In this document: positions 1 through 11,172 of the stretch, piece by piece
How the letters are laid out: each line of letters begins with the position of its first letter
Numbering within the stretch: the stretch's first letter is position 1
Program-made: the position numbers and the translations under genes
DNA from: Cryptomeria japonica
Taxonomy: Eukaryota > Streptophyta > Pinopsida > Cupressales > Cupressaceae
Length of the DNA stretch: 64,000 nt
Assembly (NCBI RefSeq): GCF_030272615.1
Contig: NC_081415.1
Coordinates: 597,621,335-597,685,334 of the forward strand
Reading direction: 5' to 3'
The notes under the pieces: generated by a model
The model's database searches: none
What the model was told of the DNA's origin: nothing
The model's input: only the letters and a program-made list of their open reading frames with translations

Positions 1-1654
1 CACATCATAAAAGGAACATCAAATGGAGCCTTTGGTACACTTCACTTTACTTTAATTGGAAGAGTGAGAAAAGGTATAGTCTATTTATTGCATCTTAATC
101 TTTATGTTTTAATTTATTTTATTCATCTCTTATATTCATTTTGACATGCATAATGGGACCTTTGCCCTTGTAGGTAATCGTTATTTAATTTTTCTATGAT
201 TTTTTATATGAATGTTCATGGTTTAACATCTACACCTTATATTTCAAAAATTCTATTTTTAGATCAATGCTTCCACATTGTTTGTCTTATAGTTTTTTTG
301 GGGTCTTATTTCTAACAATTATTTATCAATTCTGTAACTTTTTTTTGTCTATTTTGCATTTTTTTTTAATATTTTCAAGTATTTTTTATCATTTTTAACA
401 ATCTATTTTTAGAAAATCATGTTTTCTTAGAGGTTTTTCCTTTGAATTTGATTAATTACTTGTGAACTATGGATGAAAATGTTCATATATTAGCCCCTCT
501 ACCCTATCATTTAACACTTTTATGTACATTATATTTTCTCTACTTTTTAGGTTTTTTTTTTTTCTTTAAATCCATCTATTTACATGCTTTTCTAGCATTT
601 TCACTCTTTGGGTATTTTATTGTAGTTCCTTATTATTTTGCTAAAAAATCACTAACATATATACTTCTTTCTATGTAGATTCCTATTTCAATTCTTTCAC
701 TTATGAATCAATACTTTTGGAGTCTTTGTAGTTTCCTAACTTACTAGTGTTGATATATCTTACCTTCATTTGTTTTCAAGTGTCACTTTTCCTATATTAA
801 TGCTTAAACTTTGTATATAGTTTTTTCATATTTTCTATTCTATTATTATTTTTATCGGTTTTCATGGTAACCTTCTATTAACTAATCTATTTGGTGTTGG
901 TTTATGCTCATCTAAGTTTCTTTTTTATTCACTGGAGTTGTATAGTTTCACTAAATTAGAGTAATTGAAGAAGAACATATTTTCTATGTCTTAGAGTGGC
1001 TAGTCCATATGCTCTCATCTTACTCTTTGTGTGATCTTGAGGATCATAAATATCACTTAATCTCTTTATTTTCTTCTTTATCTCGAGGAGCCCAATGTGT
1101 GTATGCTCTCCCTTTTCTCTTCAGACGATCTCACGTGAACATTTAAAGCATTTAGATATTTCTTTCTAGAGATACCCCAAGTCCCATGTTCTAGTAGACT
1201 ATTAAATATGATGTGTGAATCAAAAGATACACTTTGTAAAATTAGAACCTTATAAATATTTTCTAGGCACCAAAGAACTTTAAACCTTAAAGAAGTAAAA
1301 GTGAAGAGTTGATTAGTGTCTCCTAACTATTTAGAAATTTTCATATTCACCTATAGATTTAGCCTCATGTACCTTTGTAGTATATAAAATTAATTTAATA
1401 CTTTATAAACTATCGGGTTTAAGAAGCATTAAGTATTAGTTATGAATAATACATTAATCAAAATGTATTTTATAGTTGTAAAAGTAGATCTCCTTTGAGT
1501 AAGGTTTCAACCTCCAAGATAAGGAGAGGGGTATCTATGTGGTACATGGCATTACTTTTGTTTGGATAAGGCGTACACCTAGAAGACGAAATCTCCGTAT
1601 CTTATACATAAATTTTATATAAGATAAACATTCCTTATGACTTTAGTCCATAAA

Positions 1655-1940
1655 ACCAAGGGCTTCAAATCAACGTCAGCTTTGACTTAATGCTTTTACT
1701 TGATCTCTACACTCAGGGAATTGTCAAATTTTGGGCTTGGTCAAAGCAAACAGAACATCAAATACATCCTTACCTGCCCCAAAAACCTCTTTATTTGTCC
1801 TCGTCAATCTTTACGTTTATATTTTTGTCCTCATTTTGCCTGGTTTCCCCGAAGCAAAGAGGCTGTTACCATTCGACTAAGTGCTCACCACGGAAGAAAA
1901 ACAAAGAGACAAGAGCTTCCAACTTTTGCCTATATAAATC
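1655..1940 (+). promoter_or_regulatory. Promoter of gene 1
   Basis: A TATA box (TATATAAA) lies at 1931-1938, about 120 bases before the first usable ATG. Upstream are a TGACG motif on the - strand (CGTCA at 1674-1678), a W-box TTGACT at 1682-1687, and a second W-box on the - strand (GGTCAA at 1739-1744). TGACG motifs bind TGA-type bZIP factors and W-boxes bind WRKY factors. A stress- or defence-responsive promoter is an inference. The arrangement is conserved, with differences, in front of all four paralogues. Confidence 0.55.
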
Positions 1941-2057
1941 AACTACAACCGTTAAAATCATTAACTCGTTCAAAACTTTCCTTCCTCATTTGAAATCTCG
2001 TCAGAGAGAAGCTTAATCTGTGACTTGAATTCTACAACTGAAAGAAAGAAGTTGTCC

Positions 2058-2549
2058 ATGCGAACTTGCCACAAAACAGGAAAGATCATTACTGCTGGTA
2101 TTGTTGCAGCTGTTGTGGCACTCTTTTGTTCTAAAGATTATCTTTCTTCCAGCGCTCCAAATGCACTCCACATGTTTTTCTTGTGCATTATCATGGCACT
2201 CATTCTCACCAGCAGTTCACCACAGTTAAGAATTCCCATTGGGCTTGATGATTTCTATATTTTGTATGACGATGAGGACGTTAGCATGATTAATGAGATC
2301 ATATTTGGTAATCCCTCATCTATGATTGCACTAGAATTACCCACTACTAAGGTGAAAATGAAAGAAATGGATTCTTCTGATGTGCTGGGTTTGAGAGAAA
2401 AAAATGATGAGATCGGGTTGGAAGAATTCAACAAGAGGGTCGAAGAATTTATTGCCAAATTCAACCGTCAGATGCGTCTTGAAAGGCAACAATCTTTTGC
2501 TCGCTATCACCACAAATTAACTGCAGAGAATTATTTACAAGCAGCTTGA
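2058..2549 (+). CDS. DUF4408/DUF761-type two-helix membrane protein, gene 1
   Basis: Predicted protein of about 163 aa, starting at the first in-frame ATG (2058). The frame is open upstream to 2016, where genes 2 and 4 have ATG but this copy has ATC, so the ancestral start is lost. A short basic N-terminus is followed by two hydrophobic segments (first from IITAG to about ALFC; second around FFLCIIMALIL), an acidic middle (YDDEDVSMINEIIFG), and a C-terminal helix with EEFNKRVEEFIAKFNRQM and RLERQQS. The last motif fits the plant DUF761 signature, and the two-helix N-terminus fits DUF4408-type proteins. Molecular function is not established; some family members respond to pathogens. No intron is needed. 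Genes 2-4 lie downstream in tandem. Confidence 0.75.
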   Translation: MRTCHKTGKIITAGIVAAVVALFCSKDYLSSSAPNALHMFFLCIIMALILTSSSPQLRIPIGLDDFYILYDDEDVSMINEIIFGNPSSMIALELPTTKVKMKEMDSSDVLGLREKNDEIGLEEFNKRVEEFIAKFNRQMRLERQQSFARYHHKLTAENYLQAA

Positions 2550-4100
2550 GCCAGACAAACAATCTCTATATGCAGCTGTGGCAGAAATATTATTTCAAAT
2601 TATTTACTGAGAGATTAAATTCTTTGAGATCTGTACTATTGGAGTGAACATACTAGTTTGTAAATTGTATCCGCTTTTCTTCATGTATCCATATTCAATC
2701 CTTTTTTGGTACACTTTGTCTTATTTCTTTTAGTTGCTATTATTTAGTTGCCATTATGTTTGTGGTTTATTCTTATATGTAATAGTAACTTTTTATTTAG
2801 ATGTATATATCTCTGACGACTATTTGTATCAAACTTGTATACATGAATATTATGTGCCCAAGATTGCCACCAAATTTAGTTATACAACACGCATGCCCAA
2901 TTTCACAACCCTCCACACTTAAATTCTAGTCCCATTGGCGTCTAATTGGCCCCAAAAATTGATACCTAATAATTTCAAGCTTATGCTGAAACTGATAGTG
3001 AAATGCCCTTTATTCATGACTTGGGCTCGGGCATGGAGAAACTAGTGAGGGTTAGAAAATCAAGGTATGCAGAGTTTTTCCACCTAATTTCATAGCTTCC
3101 TCTATTCATAGTTACACATGTAAAGTTTGTAAAAGGGAAAGTCTAATCTTCTTTACTACCAAGCACTTGCCAAATGTTATGAAAAAATCATTCTTTAGGG
3201 ACATAATGAAAAAGAGGAGATAATAAATATCAATCTGTATATTATATCAGGGAATATATATTAATTGTTTTGCAAATTGATATATGGTTTTTATTTGTAG
3301 AAAAAACTCCATTAGAAGAATTTGTGTATACTAATTTTAATCAATCCTTACGTGTTATGAAATGTTTTGGTTATGCACATAAGAAAATATTTTATATAAT
3401 TCAAGGATACACTTCATAATTGACTAATATTTTCTATTGGTTATATGATATAATTTATTTAGAAACATAACCTAAATAATTAGCAATTTCTTTTTTGTTT
3501 AGTTATATTCAATTTTGATAACTTTGCACCTTGATGAATGCTTGTATGGGATTATTTTGAGTTGGTTTACTCGAGATTTTATGACATTCTACGATTTTTG
3601 TGGCAAGCTAGTAATCATAGAAACACAACATACAATCTTATACAAAGGGAAGCTAGTTAATTTATTATCTTTTTACTTTCACACACATAATCTTAAAAAG
3701 ACATTGTATGAAGGTAACCTAATTGTTTTATTGTCATTTTATTTGCAATTATATATATATATATGAAAGGGAAAAAATACTATTAAAATAATTAAATTAA
3801 CTTTGATATTTATATATTTTTAAACATCTATATTATTATTTTTTATTTAAAAATAGAATTTATGATCTATTAATTTTAAGAATGACAAAAATAAAGTATA
3901 CAGCTAAAAAACGATATCTCCACATCTTATACGAATTTTATATAGGATAAACATTCCTTCTGACCTGGTCCTTAAAACATCTATAATAAAGATAATAAAA
4001 AGACCTATTAATTTTATGAATGACAAAGATAAGGATACACCTAGACAACGATATCTCCACATCTTATACATAAATTTTATATAAGATAAACATTCCTTCT
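2550..4100. other. Spacer between genes 1 and 2
   Basis: The first 100 bases after the stop are a conserved 3' UTR-like stretch found after all four paralogues. The rest is AT-rich and non-coding, including a TA run near 3750-3765. Two copies of a motif (around 3905-3960 and 4035-4090) that also occurs near the start of every promoter in the array lie at its right end, so the upstream part of the gene 2 promoter has been locally duplicated. The remaining open frames (for example at 3515-3766) are AT-rich and look like chance. Confidence 0.5.
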
Positions 4101-4104
4101 GACT

Positions 4105-4392
4105 TGGTCCAGAACACCAAAGGCTTCAAATCAACGTCAGCTTTTACTTACGCCTTTCCTTGATCTCTACACTCAGAGAATTTCAAATTTTGGGCTTGGT
4201 CAAAGTAAACAAAGCATCAAATATATCATTACCTGCCCTAATACTTCTGAATTTGTTCTCGTCAATCTTTACGTTAATATTTTTGCACTCATTTTGCCTG
4301 GTTTCCCAGAAGGAAAGAAGATGTTACCATTCGATTATGTGTTCTCCACGGAAAGGAAAACAAGAGCTTCCAACTTTTGCCTATATAAATCA
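4105..4392 (+). promoter_or_regulatory. Promoter of gene 2
   Basis: A TATA box (TATATAAA) lies at 4382-4389, 78 bases before the ATG. The TGACG element is kept (CGTCA at 4135-4139) and so is the distal W-box (GGTCAA at 4198-4203). The proximal TTGACT seen in genes 1, 3 and 4 reads TTTACT here and is lost. Confidence 0.55.
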
Positions 4393-4466
4393 ACTACAGC
4401 CATTAAAATCAATAACGCGCGCAATAATTTCCTTCCTCACTTGAACTCTTCTCAGAGAGAAAGTGA

Positions 4467-5003
4467 ATGTGTGACTTGAGTTCTACAGCTGAAAATAAGA
4501 AGAAGTCCATGCAAACTTTCCACAAAACTGGAAAGATTATCACTGCTGGTGTTGTTGCAGCTGTTGTGGTAGTGTTTTGGTGTAAAGATTATCTTTCTTC
4601 CAGCGCTCCAAATGTGGTCTACATGTTTCTCTTGTGCATTATCATGGCATTCATTCTCACCAGCACTTCACCACAGTTAAGAAATTCCAATGGGCTTGAT
4701 GATTACTATATCTTGTATGATGATGAGGACATTAGCATGATAAATGAGATCATATTTGGTACTCCCTCGTCTATGATTGCAGTAGAATTACCAGCTAATT
4801 ATAAGGTGAAAATGGAAGAAGTAGATTCTTGTGATGTGTTGGGTTTCAGAGAAAAAGTTGATGATATTGAGTTAGAAGAATTCAACAAGAGGGTCGAAGA
4901 TTTTATCGCCAAATTCAACCGCCAGATGCGTCTTGAAAGACAACAATCTTTGGTTCGCTATCACCAGAGTTTAATTGCAGAGAATTATATTCAAGCAGTT
5001 TGA
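4467..5003 (+). CDS. DUF4408/DUF761-type two-helix membrane protein, gene 2
   Basis: A 178-aa protein with a good ATG start, in the position corresponding to the start of gene 4. Hydrophobic segments lie at about residues 23-39 and 50-66, separated by a short polar loop (KDYLSSSAPN) that is nearly invariant in the four paralogues. An acidic linker follows (YDDEDISMINEIIFG at about 83-98), and the DUF761-like helix ELEEFNKRVEDFIAKFNRQ lies at about 135-153, then RLERQQS. Two helices with a tight loop suggest a hairpin in the membrane with the long C-terminus on one side; this is inferred from hydrophobicity only. The promoter differs from the other copies by loss of one W-box. Function is unknown. 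Confidence 0.8.
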   Translation: MCDLSSTAENKKKSMQTFHKTGKIITAGVVAAVVVVFWCKDYLSSSAPNVVYMFLLCIIMAFILTSTSPQLRNSNGLDDYYILYDDEDISMINEIIFGTPSSMIAVELPANYKVKMEEVDSCDVLGFREKVDDIELEEFNKRVEDFIAKFNRQMRLERQQSLVRYHQSLIAENYIQAV

Positions 5004-6972
5004 GCCAGAGAAACAATCTTTATATTCAGCTATGGCAGAAAATATTATTGCGAATTATTTACTTAGAGATTTAAATTCTTTGAGATCTGTACTTTTGGGG
5101 TGAACATATTAGTTTGTAAATTGTATCCAGATTGGCCACAGTTTTCTTATGTCACATCTATAAGAAAAGCTGACCGACTTAATAAAGAAATGAGGCTCAA
5201 GAATCTTTGTGTTTGTTTTGTAATGGCATGTTTTACATCCTACTTTATATTTTTCCAACGGGGTTGTTGTGCAATACATTATTAAAATTCTTTCACCTGT
5301 AACAACCAATGTTCATCATGCTGATGTTTATGAAGCCAGGATTTGAGGAGAACCTCAGCACTTTGTACTTTGTAATTTAATTTTATAATAACACCACGTG
5401 AAATTGAAACCAACATATGTAAAGAATCCGTATGAATAACTCTTGCTTTGAATTTTTTAATGTTTAATTAAAATGTTGATGTTTACTGAACCAATTTTAA
5501 TTGGGTATTCAGCTAGTCTTATAGAAGCTTTGATAAGGTAGACGTTCCATGAATAACAATTTGTAGGGTACAAATATAAGTGAATATATTAATTTAGAGG
5601 TTTTCAAATACAATTAATAATTATATGTTAAAAGAATTATAAACAATTTTTTTTACAAGAGTAGGTTAAGTAAACTTCACTTCTATGGTTTTTTAATCAA
5701 ATATGCCAAGGATTTTATTATTAACAATAATTCATATATGTTGTTTTATTAATTAAAAGAAATGTTTAATGGAATTTGTATGTTAATAGTAACTTAAACA
5801 ATTGAAAGATATAAAGTTTAAAAAATAATTGTGCTTATCAACTTGAAGTTCTTATTATAATAATTTGATATAGAGAGTCAAGATTGGAATTACATAAATG
5901 ATACAAGTATTACTACTTATAATCATTGAAATTTGTAGTTATATATAGTTAATTGTCTATTACATGGGAAGATTAGAAGGAAGTGCAAATAGACTCATTA
6001 TAGTGGGTGAAGCATAAAAAATTTACCACTAATTCATCATACTAAATTTTATACAAATTAATTAAATAAGTAGTTTACTACATCATTCATCATTAATTGA
6101 TTCTTCCCAAAATTTAATCAATGAAATGAAACCAATTGACCATAATCTCCAAAACCTCCAAGTAAATCAATTAATTAATTTTTAATTTATCGATTTACCT
6201 TAGTTAATCTCTATTACAATTTTCTCTAATATTTAAATCCATACTATCTTCAATTCTTGTACATTTAAATATATTTATTAAATCCATCCACATGGATTAA
6301 AATCTAAACTTTTCATCATCTACCATATGTCCCTATTCTCTGCATGCTCTTGCATGTGTGAGCATTGCACCTTATCCCACTTTCGACTCACATAGATATG
6401 AGTATGCACTATTAGAAGCATCTTTGACCTGCACCTCAACCAAGCCCATTCTGCCACATGTGTGACCATTCTAACATTATCCCACAACTTTCTCACATGT
6501 GTGAACATACTATCATAAAAGAACGCTAAGCATCCATATTACCTCTTGACCTTTTGAATTATGCCAACCCCTTTTCTCACCATTTGTGAGCATATCTCTA
6601 ACACATGATATTTTTCTCACACATGTGAGAATTTCTATTTCTTACACCTTATGTGACACTTTTCATGTTTTATTACAACTTCAATCCATGTCTCCATACT
6701 CCTTAAATCCTAAACCTCCATTAGCTTTTGCATCTTGACCCTTGATTTTCTCCATGAGAAATTTATACACTAGAGGCCTCCCCTTACTCATGATCAACTA
6801 TTTATATCCAAGCTATGTATTTTTTCTTTTTATAATAATCTAGTTTCATGCTATCTTTATGCTAGGTCCATTTCATTACCCATCCATATACTATCATTTT
6901 TTTATTTTCTTTATCAATCATCCTTATCTAGTACCGGTATTGTTGGTATACCACGCAATCGCATTCCACCAA
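5004..6972. other. Spacer between the two duplicated blocks
   Basis: Positions 5004-5830 match the sequence after gene 4. From 5830 the sequence is unique in the window, strongly AT-rich, with no gene I can support. Positions 6350-6630 hold five degenerate copies of a motif centred on CACATGTG (near 6351, 6455, 6494, 6575 and 6614), described under findings. Confidence 0.5.
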
Positions 6973-8594
6973 CACATCATACAGGCAACATCAAATGGAT
7001 ACTTTGGTACACTTCACTTTACTTTAATTGGAAGAGTGAGAAAAGGTATAGTCTATTTATTGTGTCTTAATATTTATGTTTTAATATATTTTAATTGTCT
7101 CTTATATTCATTCTGACATGCCTAATGGGACCTTTTCCCTTGTAGGTAATAATTATTTGATTTTTCTATGATTTTTTATATGGATGTTCATGGTTTAACA
7201 TCTACACCTTATGTTTCAACAATTCTATTTTTAGATCTATGCTTCCACATCATTTGCCTTATAGTTTTTTGGGGTCTTCTTTCTAACACTTATTTGTCAA
7301 TTCTCTAACTTTTTTTTGTCTATTATGCATTGTTTTTCTATTATTTTCAAGCATTTTCATCATTTTAACAATCTATTTGTAGAAAATCATCTTTCTTAGA
7401 GGTTTTTCCTTCCAATTTGATTCAACACATGTGACCTATGGATGAAAATATACAAAGATTAGCCCCTCTACCCTATCATTTAACACTTTCGTGTACTTAA
7501 AATTCTCTCTACTTTTTATGTTTCTATGTTTTTTCCTTGAAATCCATCAATTTACATGCTTTTTTAGCATTTTCACTCTTTGGGTATTTAATTGTAGGTC
7601 CTTATTATTTTGCTAAAAAAATTACTAACATATATACTTTGTTCTACGTAAGTTCCTATTTCAATTCTTTCACTTATGCATCAATGCTTTTTTGTAGTTC
7701 AATTTCTTTGTAGTTTCCTAACTTACTGATGTTGATATATGTTACCTTCATTTCTCTAATTAGTTTGCATAGCTATCTACACCTATTTAAGGCCATTAAT
7801 CTATTAACTAATCTATTTGGTGTTGGTTTATGCTTGTCTAAGTTTTTTTTTCACAAGTTCTATAATTTTGCTAAATTGGAGTAGTTAAAGGAGTACATAT
7901 TTTCTATGTCTTAGAGTGGCTAATTCATATGCTCTCCTCTTACTCTTTGTATGATCTTGAGGATCATAAATATCACTTAGTCTCTTTTATCTTCTTCTTT
8001 ATCTTGAGAAGCCCAATGTGTGTATGCGCTCCCTTTTCTCTTCACACGATCTTGGGTGAACAAAAGCATTTTGATATTTCTTTCTATGGATATTCCTAGG
8101 GATTTAATCACCCTAGAAGATGGCCCCAACTCCCATGTTCTAATAGACTATAAAATATGATGTATGAATCAAAAGATACCCTTTGTAAAAGTAGATCCTT
8201 ATATATCTTTGTTAGGCCCCAAAGAACTTTAAATCTTAGACAAGTAGAGTTGATTATTGTCTCCTAACTATTTGGATTTTTTTCTATTCACCTATAGATT
8301 TAGCCTCATGTACCTTTGTAGTATATAAAATTGATTTAATACATTTTGAACTATCTGATTTAAGATGCATTAGGTATTAGTTATGAATAAAACATTAATC
8401 AAAATGTATTTTATAATTGTAAAAGTAGATCTCCTTTGAGTAAGGTTTCAACCTCAAGATAAGGAGAGGGGTACCTATGTGGGACGTGACATTACTTTTG
8501 TTTGGATAAGGCGTACACCTAGAAGACAATATCTCCACAGCTTATACATAAATTTTATATAAGATAAACATTCCTTATGACTTTGGTCCATAAA

Positions 8595-8730
8595 ACCAAG
8601 GGCTTCAAATCAACGTCAGCTTTGACTTAATGCTTTCACTTGATCTCTACACTCAGGGACATTTGATTATGTGTTCTCCACGAAAGAAAAACAAAGAGAC
8701 AAGAGCTTCCAACTTTTTCCTATATAGATC
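8595..8730 (+). promoter_or_regulatory. Promoter of gene 3, shortened
   Basis: CGTCA is kept at 8614-8618 and TTGACT at 8622-8627. Right after the conserved motif ending near 8660 the sequence jumps to the part next to the TATA box, so about 150 bases present in gene 1 (about 1720-1870), including the distal W-box, are missing. The TATA box itself is changed to TATATAGA at 8721-8728. Confidence 0.55.
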
Positions 8731-8847
8731 AACTACAACCCTTAAAATTATTAACTCGTTCAAAACTTTCCTTCCTCACTTGAAATCTCGTCAGAGAGAA
8801 GCTTAATCTGTGACTTGAATTCTACAACTGAAAGAAATAAGTTGTCC

Positions 8848-9339
8848 ATGCAAACTTTCCACAAAACAGGAAAGATCATTACAGCTGGTGTTGTTGCAGC
8901 TGTTGTGGCACTCTTTTCTTCTAAAGATTATCTTTCTTGCAGCGCTCCAAATGCACTCTACATGTTTTTCTTGTGCATTATCATGGCACTCATTCTCACC
9001 AGCAGTTCACCACAGTTAAGAAATCCCAATGGGCTTGATGATTTCTATATTTTGTATGACGATGAGGACATTAGCATGATTAATGAGATCATATTTGGTA
9101 ATCCCTCGTCTATGATTACAGTAGAATTACCCACTACTAAGGTGAAAATGGAAAAGGTGGGTTCTTCTGTTGTGTTGGGTTGGAGAGAAAAAGTTGATGA
9201 GATTGACTTGGAAGAATCTAACAAGAGGGTCGGAGATTTTATTGCCAAATTCAACCGTCAGATGCGTCTTGAAAGGCAGCAATCTTTGGCTCGCTATCAC
9301 CACAAATTAGCTGCAGAGAGTTATTTACAAGCAGCTTGA
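8848..9339 (+). CDS. DUF4408/DUF761-type two-helix membrane protein, gene 3
   Basis: About 163 aa from the first in-frame ATG. As in gene 1, the ancestral start is ATC (8806-8808), and the eleven codons before the used ATG are open but have no ATG. The two hydrophobic segments (IITAGVVAAVVALF; MFFLCIIMALIL) and the acidic YDDEDISMINEIIFG are intact. In the DUF761-like helix the usual EEFNKRVE reads EESNKRVG, with F to S and E to G, so this copy departs from the family consensus at its best conserved site. Together with the shortened promoter and changed TATA box this suggests weakened expression or function (inference). It is otherwise closest to gene 1. Confidence 0.7.
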   Translation: MQTFHKTGKIITAGVVAAVVALFSSKDYLSCSAPNALYMFFLCIIMALILTSSSPQLRNPNGLDDFYILYDDEDISMINEIIFGNPSSMITVELPTTKVKMEKVGSSVVLGWREKVDEIDLEESNKRVGDFIAKFNRQMRLERQQSLARYHHKLAAESYLQAA

Positions 9340-10440
9340 ACCAGACAAACAATCTCTATATGCAGCTGTGGCAGAAATATTATTTCAAATTATTTACTGA
9401 GAGATTAAATTCTTTGAGATCTGTACTTTTGGCGTGAACATATTAGTTTGTAAATTGTATCCAGATTGGCCTCTCTTTTCTTCATGTATCCATATTCAAT
9501 CTTTTTTGGCTACACTTTGTCTTATTTTTCCCCTTTCTCAGCTACCTATGGTTTCTTTGATCACTAGGTCTATGGGGATATATATAGCAAGTTGTTCGTT
9601 TCGAAGGCAATTTGTTTTGAGTGTATTTCTTTCTAGTTGCCATTATGCTTGTGGTTTAGATTCTTATATGTAATAGTAACTTTTTGTTTAGATGTATATG
9701 TCTCTAACGACTATTTGTATCAAACTTGTATACATGAATATAATGTGCCCAAGATTACCACCCAATTTCACAACCCTCCACACTTAAATTCTAGTCCCAT
9801 TGGCATCTAATTGGCCACAAAAATTGATACCTAATAATTTCAAGGTTATGCTGAAACTGATAGTGAAATGCCCTTTATTCATGACTTGGGCTCGGGCATG
9901 GAGAAAGTAGCGAGGATTAGAAAATCAAGGTATGCAGAGTTTTTCCACCTTATTTCATAGCTTACTCTATTCATAGTTACACATATAAAGTTTTGTAAGT
10001 CTAATCTTCTTTACTACCAAGCGCTTGCCAAATGTTATCGAAAACTCATTCTTGAGGGACAAAATGAAAAAGAAATAACAATCTGTATATCATATCATGG
10101 AATGTACATTAATAGTTTTCCAAATTAACATATGGTTTTTATTTGTTGAAAAAATTTCATTTATACTAATTTTTATCAATCCCTACATGTCATAAAGTGT
10201 TTTGGTTATCCACACAATAAAAGATGTTATATAATTCAGGGATACACCTCATAATTGACTAATATTCTCTATTGGTTACATGATATAATTTTTTAAGAAC
10301 CATAACCTAAATAATTAGCAGTTTCTTTTTTGTTTAGTTATATCAACCATAACCTAAATAATTAGTATTATTTTAGAAAGACATTGTATGAAGGTAAGCT
10401 GATTGTTTTATTGCCTTTTTCATTTTTATTTTTATTTTTA

Positions 10441-10478
10441 TTCCCTTTCATATATATATATATATATATGAAAGGGAA
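10441..10478. repeat. Perfect 38-bp palindrome (CCCTTTC-(AT)n-GAAAGGG)
   Basis: The left half ends in alternating TA and begins TTCCCTTTCA. The right half is its exact reverse complement, centred between 10459 and 10460. The matching site in the left block (near 3750-3770) has only the right half. Confidence 0.85.
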
Positions 10479-10511
10479 AAATTATTTTTTAAATAATAAA
10501 ATTAACTTTGA

Positions 10512-10668
10512 AATATATATATATAATTGTTGAGGCGTGACTAATCTTATGGGGATGCACACAATCACTCGTAAGTGCATCAGGTAAGTCCAGGCCTTGG
10601 AGTCAAACTCAAACCAATGGGAAGCGAACCCATGACCCAAACCAACTCCGCTACCAATGTGAGTTCGA
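10512..10668 (-). mobile_element. SINE-like insertion upstream of gene 4
   Basis: This stretch is absent at the same point of the left block (near 3805), where the sequence is otherwise collinear. Read on the - strand it contains a pol III box A-like motif (10656-10642, GGTAGCGGAGTTGG) and a box B-like motif (10630-10621, GGTTCGCTTC), and it ends in an AT-rich tail at the left edge. The flanks ACTTTGA and AGTTCGA could be a diverged target duplication. The spacing between box A and box B (about 11 bases) is shorter than in tRNA, so a tRNA-derived SINE is likely but not certain; a fragment of another element is the alternative. Confidence 0.45.
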
Positions 10669-10824
10669 TATTTATATATTTTAAAACATCTATATTATTA
10701 TTTTTTATTTACAAATAGAATTTATGATCTATTAATTTTACGAATGCAGCTAGAAAACGATATCTCCACATCTTATGCGAATTTTATATAGGATAAACAT
10801 TCGTCCTGACCGGGTCCATAAAAT

Positions 10825-11097
10825 CAACGGCTTCAAATCAACGTCAGCTTTGACTTAACACTTTTCCTTGATCTCTACTGAAGAGAATTTCATAATTCAG
10901 ACTTGGTCAAAGTAAACAAAACATCACATACATCGTTACCTGCCCCAAAAACTTCTAAATTTGTCCTCGTCAATCTTTACGTTTATATTTTTGTCTTTAT
11001 TTTGCCTGCTTTCCCCGAAGCAAAGAAGCTGTTACCATTCGATTATGTATTCTCGACGCAAAAAAAAAATAGCTTCCAACTTTTGCCTATATAAATC
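10825..11097 (+). promoter_or_regulatory. Promoter of gene 4
   Basis: A TATA box (TATATAAA) lies at 11088-11095, about 78 bases before the ATG. CGTCA is at 10842-10846, TTGACT at 10850-10855 and the distal W-box GGTCAA at 10905-10910. All three elements seen in gene 1 are present, so together with its intact ATG this is the best preserved copy of the array. Confidence 0.55.
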
Positions 11098-11172
11098 AAT
11101 TGCGACCGTTAAAATCATTAATTCCTTCAAAAATCTCCTTCCTCACTTGAAATCTTCTCAGAGAGAAGCTTA

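Larger units (their letters stand above)
1..5830. repeat. Segmental duplication, left block (genes 1 and 2)
   Basis: This block matches the right block (about 6973-12600) in the same order and orientation. Position 1 aligns with 6973, gene 1 with gene 3, the 3' flank of gene 1 with that of gene 3, and gene 2 with gene 4. Similarity runs through promoters, coding regions and spacers and fades near 5830 and 12600. Position 1 is already inside the homology, so the block probably starts left of the window. Positions 1-1650 hold no gene I can support: the sequence is AT-rich, and its small open frames are not conserved in the other block. Positions 2640-3900 are likewise AT-rich spacer. Confidence 0.85.

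Noticed and set aside
469-678. 69-codon open frame rich in Phe, Leu and Tyr
   Set aside because: It comes from T-rich sequence and is not kept in the duplicated block (about 7440-7650), so it is not a gene.
2255-2464. Antisense open frame inside gene 1, also seen inside gene 3
   Set aside because: A shadow of the conserved coding strand; it follows from sequence identity between paralogues.
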